The translations under genes and the position numbers were made by a program. The notes beneath the pieces are model-generated. The model worked only from the letters and a program-made list of their open reading frames with translations, did not search any database and was not told the DNA's origin. Shown piece by piece: positions 5,541 to 8,636 of a DNA stretch of 8,636 nt (its first letter is position 1; the number at the start of each line of letters is the position of its first letter). The stretch is from Actinomycetota bacterium. GTDB taxonomy: Bacteria; Actinomycetota; Actinomycetes; Nanopelagicales; Nanopelagicaceae. The DNA is taken from positions 1 through 8,636 of the forward strand of contig CANCGX010000044.1 of the NCBI GenBank assembly GCA_947377725.1, read 5' to 3'.

Positions 5541-6023
5541 ATGCATAACGAAGTAAAAGCAAAAATCCTAGTTACATCGCAGTTCTCATTGCTGGGATCT
5601 CTTTTACTTGCATCTCACTTCTCTAGTAATACGACGTATTACCCTGCGACAACTTTTTTGATGTTATTTGGTTTTGCAACATTAACCTTTGCATTTTTTG
5701 CACTTCGCCCATCACTTCGAATCTCGCCTATTCCTAAAGAAGGATCACCTCTTATCGCACGCGGGATTTATAAGTATGTTCGACATCCCATGTATTTGGG
5801 TTTGCTCTCGATTGGATTGGCTCTCGCCGCAAATGCATCAAACACAGTTGGATGGATTCTTTATATCGTATTGATGATTACTCTTAATACGAAAGCGAAT
5901 TTTGAAGATCGTTTGCTACGAGAGATTCATCCCGAATCGATGCATTACCAAATGCATACATCAAAAATACTTCCATGTTTAGGTGGCTCTTGCAGAACAA
6001 ACTGCGAACTTAAAGATTTCTAA
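5541..6023 (+). CDS. small membrane methyltransferase of the isoprenylcysteine methyltransferase (ICMT) fold
   Basis: A 160-aa integral membrane protein with hydrophobic segments at about 12-27, 36-55, 83-98 and 103-116. The SAM-binding signature of ICMT/phospholipid methyltransferase-like proteins is visible as GIYKYVRHPMYLG at 75-87, followed later by the acidic FEDRLLRE (121-128). Bacterial members methylate diverse small or lipophilic acceptors; the methanethiol methyltransferase MddA is a more distant membrane relative. The C-terminus is unusual, with C146, C151 and C155 spaced over ten residues (LPCLGGSCRTNC). The ATG abuts the stop of the soluble methyltransferase. It is the last gene of the operon, and its stop overlaps the stop of the convergent gene. 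The substrate is unknown. Confidence 0.8.
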   Translation: MHNEVKAKILVTSQFSLLGSLLLASHFSSNTTYYPATTFLMLFGFATLTFAFFALRPSLRISPIPKEGSPLIARGIYKYVRHPMYLGLLSIGLALAANASNTVGWILYIVLMITLNTKANFEDRLLREIHPESMHYQMHTSKILPCLGGSCRTNCELKDF

Positions 6024-6685
6024 CTATTTTGAAAGATAACTAACGCCGCAGCAATAAATTGAAGTACGAAAGCCGCTGCAGTGAATGCATGAAAGAGTTC
6101 GTGAAATCCAAACCAGTTAATTGAGAAGTTTGGTTTCTTGAGCGCATAAATAATTCCACCGGCGGTATAACAAAGTCCGCCTGCTGCAATTAAAACAAAG
6201 ACTGCAACTCCGCCTTCTGTCCAAAATGACGGAAGATAAAAAACTGCAGCCCAACCAAGTGCGATATATGCGATGACATATAGCCAACGTGGTGCGTTAA
6301 GCCAGGTAATACGAAGAATTGAAGTGAGAATCGCTCCTCCCCAGACACAGGAGAGCAAAATAACTGCCTGATTGTGGGAGAGCAGGTAGACGGCGAAGGG
6401 GGTATAGCTGCCGGCTATCAAAATGGTGATATTTGCATGGTCGATCCGGCGCCAGAGGGCCTTGGCCTTCGGTTTCCAGGCAATTCGGTGATAAATGGCG
6501 CTGCAGGTGAAGAGCGTGACGGCCGTGAGCGTGAAAATCCCCAAAGTAATGCGTCCTTGGAGCTGATCGGCGGTAGTAATAAGGACTAAACCGGCCACCA
6601 AGCTGATTGGGGACATAATTAGATGGATAAGACCCCTTAATTTTGGCTTTTCCGGGGCTGAAGCGGTCGAATTTGCCTGGCTCAT
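6020..6685 (-). CDS. hemolysin III / PAQR-family seven-helix membrane protein
   Basis: A 221-aa protein with about seven transmembrane segments (roughly 20-40, 47-65, 86-104, 107-125, 133-150, 160-180, 198-218). The conserved zinc-site residues of the HlyIII/PAQR family are present: S62 and H66 (SAIYH), D82 (RIDHANITILIAGSYTP), and H195 and H199 (FHELFHAF). Family members (YqfA, HlyIII, adiponectin-receptor relatives) are metal-dependent membrane proteins proposed to act on lipids; the hemolysin name is historical. It is monocistronic, divergent from rpsL and convergent with the sulfur operon. No good Shine-Dalgarno precedes the ATG, since GAGG is only one base away, so a leaderless mRNA is possible. 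Confidence 0.9.
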   Translation of the reverse strand: MSQANSTASAPEKPKLRGLIHLIMSPISLVAGLVLITTADQLQGRITLGIFTLTAVTLFTCSAIYHRIAWKPKAKALWRRIDHANITILIAGSYTPFAVYLLSHNQAVILLSCVWGGAILTSILRITWLNAPRWLYVIAYIALGWAAVFYLPSFWTEGGVAVFVLIAAGGLCYTAGGIIYALKKPNFSINWFGFHELFHAFTAAAFVLQFIAAALVIFQNS

Positions 6686-6691
6686 GCCTCA

Positions 6692-6697
6692 ACCATA
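6692..6697 (-). promoter_or_regulatory. candidate -10 for a leaderless hemolysin III transcript
   Basis: On the minus strand TATGGT ends 6 nt before the ATG at 6685. That spacing would put the transcription start at or next to the A of ATG. It matches TATAAT at four of six positions. No convincing -35 was found upstream. Leaderless genes are common in Actinobacteria, and the lack of a usable Shine-Dalgarno supports the idea weakly. Confidence 0.3.
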
Positions 6698-6721
6698 ACC
6701 CCAAGCCTTCCCGACACGCCC

Positions 6722-6763
6722 GGGCAGGGGATTTTGGGGGAATTACACCGCTGTAGGGGAGGG
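6722..6763 (+). other. G-tract cluster in the divergent intergenic region
   Basis: Five G-runs of three to five bases occur at 6722-6724, 6727-6730, 6736-6740, 6756-6759 and 6761-6763. The 15-nt loop 6741-6755, together with 6756, contains a small TACACCGCTGTA hairpin-like element. The tract stands out against the AT-leaning surroundings. It could fold as a relaxed G-quadruplex, but the long loop makes this uncertain. No function is assigned. Confidence 0.35.
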
Positions 6764-6782
6764 CAGGAGTAAAAGCCTCGTT

Positions 6783-6810
6783 TTGACCGTTCTGCCATTG
6801 GTCAGATACC
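6783..6810 (+). promoter_or_regulatory. candidate upstream promoter of the str operon
   Basis: TTGACC (6783-6788) matches the -35 consensus well. GATACC at 6805-6810, 16 bp later, is a weak -10. TGACC at 6784-6788 and GGTCA at 6800-6804 form a 5-bp inverted repeat across the spacer. Transcription from here would start near 6817 and give a leader of about 170 nt before rpsL. Motif evidence only. Confidence 0.35.
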
Positions 6811-6848
6811 TTTCTCCTCTGCTCATCTGCAAGACGAGCTATGTCCGC

Positions 6849-6875
6849 ACGCTTAATCTGAAAAGTTTTAAGCGT
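6849..6875 (+). repeat. 8-bp inverted repeat (stem-loop) in the rpsL leader
   Basis: ACGCTTAA at 6849-6856 pairs perfectly with TTAAGCGT at 6868-6875 across an 11-nt loop. It lies between the two candidate str promoters, about 115 nt before rpsL. It lacks a U-run after the stem, so it does not look like an intrinsic terminator. An mRNA leader structure or protein-binding palindrome is possible. Confidence 0.4.
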
Positions 6876-6943
6876 AGATATGCGAAGTTGTGGCAACACA
6901 CCCGACCTCGTGTTACGTAGAAATACGCGGAGATAGATACGAA

Positions 6944-6972
6944 TTGAAAATGAATCGCAGTAACTGCTTAAT
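6944..6972 (+). promoter_or_regulatory. candidate proximal promoter of the str operon
   Basis: TTGAAA (6944-6949) and CTTAAT (6967-6972) are separated by 17 bp, and the -10 matches four of six consensus positions. The start would fall near 6979, just at the ribosome binding site, giving a very short leader. Compared with the upstream candidate at 6783 it has better spacing but an unusually short 5' region. Confidence 0.35.
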
Positions 6973-6980
6973 GTAAACAG

Positions 6981-6985
6981 AGGAG
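6981..6985 (+). promoter_or_regulatory. strong ribosome binding site of rpsL
   Basis: AGGAG at 6981-6985, within the purine run AGAGGAGAAG at 6979-6988, is 5 nt from the GTG start at 6991 and supports that non-ATG start. The same run is perfectly complementary to leader bases 6812-6821 over ten pairs. Confidence 0.85.
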
Positions 6986-6990
6986 AAGAA

Positions 6991-7365
6991 GTGCCAACAA
7001 TTGCGCAGCTGGTCCGTAAGGGTCGCTCCGATAAGACGACGAAGACAAAGACTCCTGGTCTTAAGGGAAGTCCACAACGTCGCGGAGTTTGTACACGTGT
7101 GTATACAACAACACCTAAGAAGCCTAACTCTGCGCTTCGTAAGGTTGCACGTGTTCGTCTGACAAGTGGCATGGAAGTAACTGCATACATTCCGGGTGAA
7201 GGACATAACTTGCAGGAGCACTCAATCGTTCTTGTTCGTGGTGGTCGTGTTAAAGATCTTCCAGGTGTTCGTTACAAGATCATTCGCGGTTCACTAGATA
7301 CACAAGGTGTTAAAGATCGTAAGCAATCACGCTCCCGCTACGGCGCTAAAAAAGATAAGAAGTAG
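6991..7365 (+). CDS. rpsL: 30S ribosomal protein S12
   Basis: This 124-aa protein starts with GTG and begins PTIAQLVRKGR. It contains the decoding-site loops TTTPKKPNSALRK (39-51) and GGRVKDLPGVRYK (84-96). K43 and K88, the usual sites of streptomycin-resistance changes, are wild type. D89 is the Asp that RimO methylthiolates in other bacteria. The sequence, including GVCTRVYTTTPKK and the C-terminal SRYGAKK, looks actinobacterial. It is the first gene of the str operon and lies 10 nt before rpsG. It is divergent from the hemolysin III gene rather than directly behind rpoC. Confidence 0.98.
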   Translation: MPTIAQLVRKGRSDKTTKTKTPGLKGSPQRRGVCTRVYTTTPKKPNSALRKVARVRLTSGMEVTAYIPGEGHNLQEHSIVLVRGGRVKDLPGVRYKIIRGSLDTQGVKDRKQSRSRYGAKKDKK

Positions 7366-7375
7366 GTAAAAACTT

Positions 7376-7849
7376 ATGCCACGTAAAGGTCCCGTTACCA
7401 AGAACCCTGTTGTTGCAGATCCTGTTTACAACTCACCTGTAGTTACAGCGTTGATCAACCGCGTTCTTTTGCACGGTAAGCGTTCAACTGCAGAAGCAAT
7501 TGTTTACACAGCTCTTGAAGGTTGCCGCGAAAAGTCAGGTGGAACTGATCCAGTTATCATCTTGAAGCGCGCACTCGACAACATCAAGCCAACTGTTGAA
7601 GTTCGTTCACGCCGTGTTGGTGGAGCTACATACCAGGTACCAATCGAAGTTAAAGCATCACGTGCTTCAACTCTTGGTCTCCGTTGGTTAGTTGACTTCT
7701 CTCGCGTTCGTCGCGAGCACTCAATGGCAGAACGCCTACAAAACGAATTGATCGATGCAAGCAACGGCCTTGGTGCTGCTGTTAAGCGTCGTGAAGATAC
7801 CCACAAGATGGCTGACGCTAACAAGGCGTTCGCTCATTACCGCTGGTAA
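7376..7849 (+). CDS. rpsG: 30S ribosomal protein S7
   Basis: A 157-aa protein, close to the usual 156. It starts MPRKGPVTKNPVV and contains LINRVLLHGKRSTAEAIVY, RSRRVGGATYQVPIEV (77-92) and the C-terminal HKMADANKAFAHYRW typical of S7. S7 nucleates assembly of the 30S head by binding 16S rRNA. In E. coli it also represses translation of the str mRNA; whether that holds here is not known, and the rpsL-rpsG gap is only 10 nt. The ribosome binding site is weak (AGG overlapping the rpsL stop), suggesting coupling. A 54-nt gap follows before fusA. Confidence 0.98.
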   Translation: MPRKGPVTKNPVVADPVYNSPVVTALINRVLLHGKRSTAEAIVYTALEGCREKSGGTDPVIILKRALDNIKPTVEVRSRRVGGATYQVPIEVKASRASTLGLRWLVDFSRVRREHSMAERLQNELIDASNGLGAAVKRREDTHKMADANKAFAHYRW

Positions 7850-7890
7850 TCGTTAGTACATACGAGATTTTCTAAAAGATAGATAACGGA

Positions 7891-7896
7891 AAAGGA
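7891..7896 (+). promoter_or_regulatory. ribosome binding site that sets the fusA start at TTG 7904
   Basis: AAAGGA at 7891-7896 lies 7 nt before TTG at 7904. No ATG or GTG in frame lies near a ribosome binding site, and TTG gives the expected N-terminus AADTKIDLATVRNIGIMAHIDAGK ahead of the G1 motif (written in part: AADTKIDLATVRNIG). Confidence 0.7.
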
Positions 7897-7903
7897 TAAA
7901 GAA

Positions 7904-8636
7904 TTGGCTGCAGATACAAAGATCGACCTCGCCACGGTTCGCAATATTGGAATCATGGCGCACATCGACGCGGGTAAAACCACGACAACTGAGCGCATTC
8001 TTTTCTACACCGGTATCAACTACAAGATCGGTGAAGTTCACGATGGCGGCGCCACGATGGACTGGATGGAGCAAGAGCAAGAGCGCGGAATCACAATCAC
8101 TTCCGCTGCCACCACATGTATGTGGAAGGGCAACTTGATCAACATTATTGATACACCTGGACACGTTGACTTCACCGTCGAAGTAGAGCGCTCACTGCGC
8201 GTACTCGATGGCGCTGTCTGCGTATTCGATGGTGTTGCCGGCGTAGAGCCACAGTCCGAGACTGTTTGGCGCCAAGCTGACCGTTACAACGTTCCACGCA
8301 TCTGCTTCGTTAACAAGCTTGACCGCACCGGTGCTTCATTTGAGCGCTGTGTCGAAATGATCGGTTCACGCTTGAACGCAACCGCACTTGTTCTCCAGAT
8401 TCCAATCGGAATTGAAGGCGGATTCATTGGCGTTGTCGACCTTATTGCCATGAAGGCACTCACCTGGCACGGCGAAACCCAAAAGGGCGCCCCCCCCCCC
8501 GTTGAAGAGATTCCTGCTGACTTGGTCGAAAAGGCTAAGCAGGCTCGCCACGACATGATCGAAACTCTTGCAGATGCAGATGACGAAGTCATGGAAAAGT
8601 ACCTCGAGGGCGTAGAGCTTTCTGATGAAGAAATCA
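7904..8636 (+). CDS. fusA: elongation factor G, N-terminal part (runs off window)
   Basis: From the TTG at 7904 the frame stays open for 244 codons to the window edge, about a third of a ~700-aa EF-G. GTPase motifs are intact: G1 AHIDAGKTT at 19-27, G2 region RGITITSAAT at 61-70, G3 DTPGH at 83-87, and G4 NKLD at 137-140. EF-G drives ribosomal translocation and, with RRF, ribosome recycling. QEQERGITITSAATT is typical of actinobacterial EF-G. Residues 195-200 (GAPPPV) come from an 11-C run at 8490-8500. The frame stays correct through it, and VEEIPADLVEKAK follows as expected. The base composition is richer in C-ending codons than the sulfur operon, as expected for a highly expressed gene. 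Confidence 0.97.
   Translation, partial: MAADTKIDLATVRNIGIMAHIDAGKTTTTERILFYTGINYKIGEVHDGGATMDWMEQEQERGITITSAATTCMWKGNLINIIDTPGHVDFTVEVERSLRVLDGAVCVFDGVAGVEPQSETVWRQADRYNVPRICFVNKLDRTGASFERCVEMIGSRLNATALVLQIPIGIEGGFIGVVDLIAMKALTWHGETQKGAPPPVEEIPADLVEKAKQARHDMIETLADADDEVMEKYLEGVELSDEEI
8490..8500 (+). repeat. 11-C homopolymer inside fusA
   Basis: Bases 8490-8500 are all C and encode most of Ala-Pro-Pro-Pro (codons GCC CCC CCC CCC) in the G' subdomain. Length and frame match EF-G, but relatives usually have an acidic/aromatic stretch (GEDY-like) here, as I recall the family. It could be real, an assembly error, or a miscalled homopolymer. Confidence 0.9.

Noticed and set aside
6398..6408. GGGGGTATAGC as a further repressor half-site
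   Set aside because: It lacks the opposing ATACCC half, lies in the middle of the hemolysin III coding region, and differs from the GTATAC core.
6404..6418. ATAGC-N5-GCTAT inverted repeat
   Set aside because: A 5-bp palindrome within conserved membrane-protein coding sequence is expected by chance.
6297..7190. Long minus-strand open frame (297 codons) across the hemolysin III gene, the intergenic region and rpsL
   Set aside because: It overlaps two confidently identified genes in other frames, its translation has no recognisable fold and is Arg/Ser/Pro-rich, and it has no ribosome binding site.
7851..7888. CGTTA and TAACG inverted repeat in the rpsG-fusA gap as a terminator or attenuator
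   Set aside because: The arms are only 5 bp with a 28-nt loop and no U-run; fusA is expected to be co-transcribed.
7504..8164. Minus-strand frames opposite rpsG and fusA
   Set aside because: They are antisense to highly conserved coding sequence and arise from the codon bias of ribosomal genes.
1..8636. Search for CRISPR arrays, tRNA/rRNA genes, insertion sequences or phage genes
   Set aside because: No spaced direct repeats, cloverleaf-like sequences, transposase motifs or terminal inverted repeats were seen by eye; coding density leaves little room outside 6686-6990.

Overview
The window looks like chromosomal DNA of a low-GC actinobacterium, plausibly a streamlined aquatic lineage of the Nanopelagicales (acI) type. 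Three things suggest this: actinobacteria-like S12, S7 and EF-G sequences at the right end, base composition well below that of most Actinobacteria, and very tight gene packing. The lineage is an inference from protein appearance, not from a search.

Bases 1-6023 hold what reads as one plus-strand operon for sulfide/persulfide (sulfane sulfur) handling. It opens with two overlapping copies of the palindrome GTATACCC-N4-GGGTATAC (19-52), the operator type expected for CsoR/CstR-family repressors. The genes follow with gaps of 0-13 nt or a 1-nt overlap: sulfide:quinone oxidoreductase (sqr, best start GTG at 70), an unannotated 57-aa basic protein, a CstR-like repressor with the two thiol-sensing cysteines but no copper-ligand histidine, a rhodanese lipoprotein, a CoA-disulfide/CoA-persulfide reductase with a C-terminal rhodanese domain, two tandem paralogous Cys-rich mini-proteins (59 and 48 aa), a thioredoxin, a class I SAM methyltransferase, and a small membrane methyltransferase of the isoprenylcysteine methyltransferase (ICMT) fold. 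The likely logic is that sulfide is oxidised at the membrane by SQR, the sulfane sulfur is passed through rhodaneses, CoA persulfide and thioredoxin, and the repressor releases the operon when persulfides rise. The mini-proteins, the 57-aa protein and the two methyltransferases are the parts that known cst/sqr systems do not explain.

Bases 6020-6685 (minus strand) encode a hemolysin III/PAQR-type seven-helix membrane protein. Its stop codon overlaps the stop codon of the sulfur operon in a convergent arrangement.

Bases 6686-6990 form a 305-bp divergent intergenic region. It holds weak candidate promoters, a G-rich tract, an 8-bp stem, and a 10-nt perfect complement to the rpsL ribosome binding site.

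Bases 6991-8636 are the start of the str operon: rpsL (GTG start), rpsG and the first 244 codons of fusA (TTG start), which runs off the window. An 11-C homopolymer inside fusA is an oddity. I see no mobile element, CRISPR array, tRNA or rRNA.
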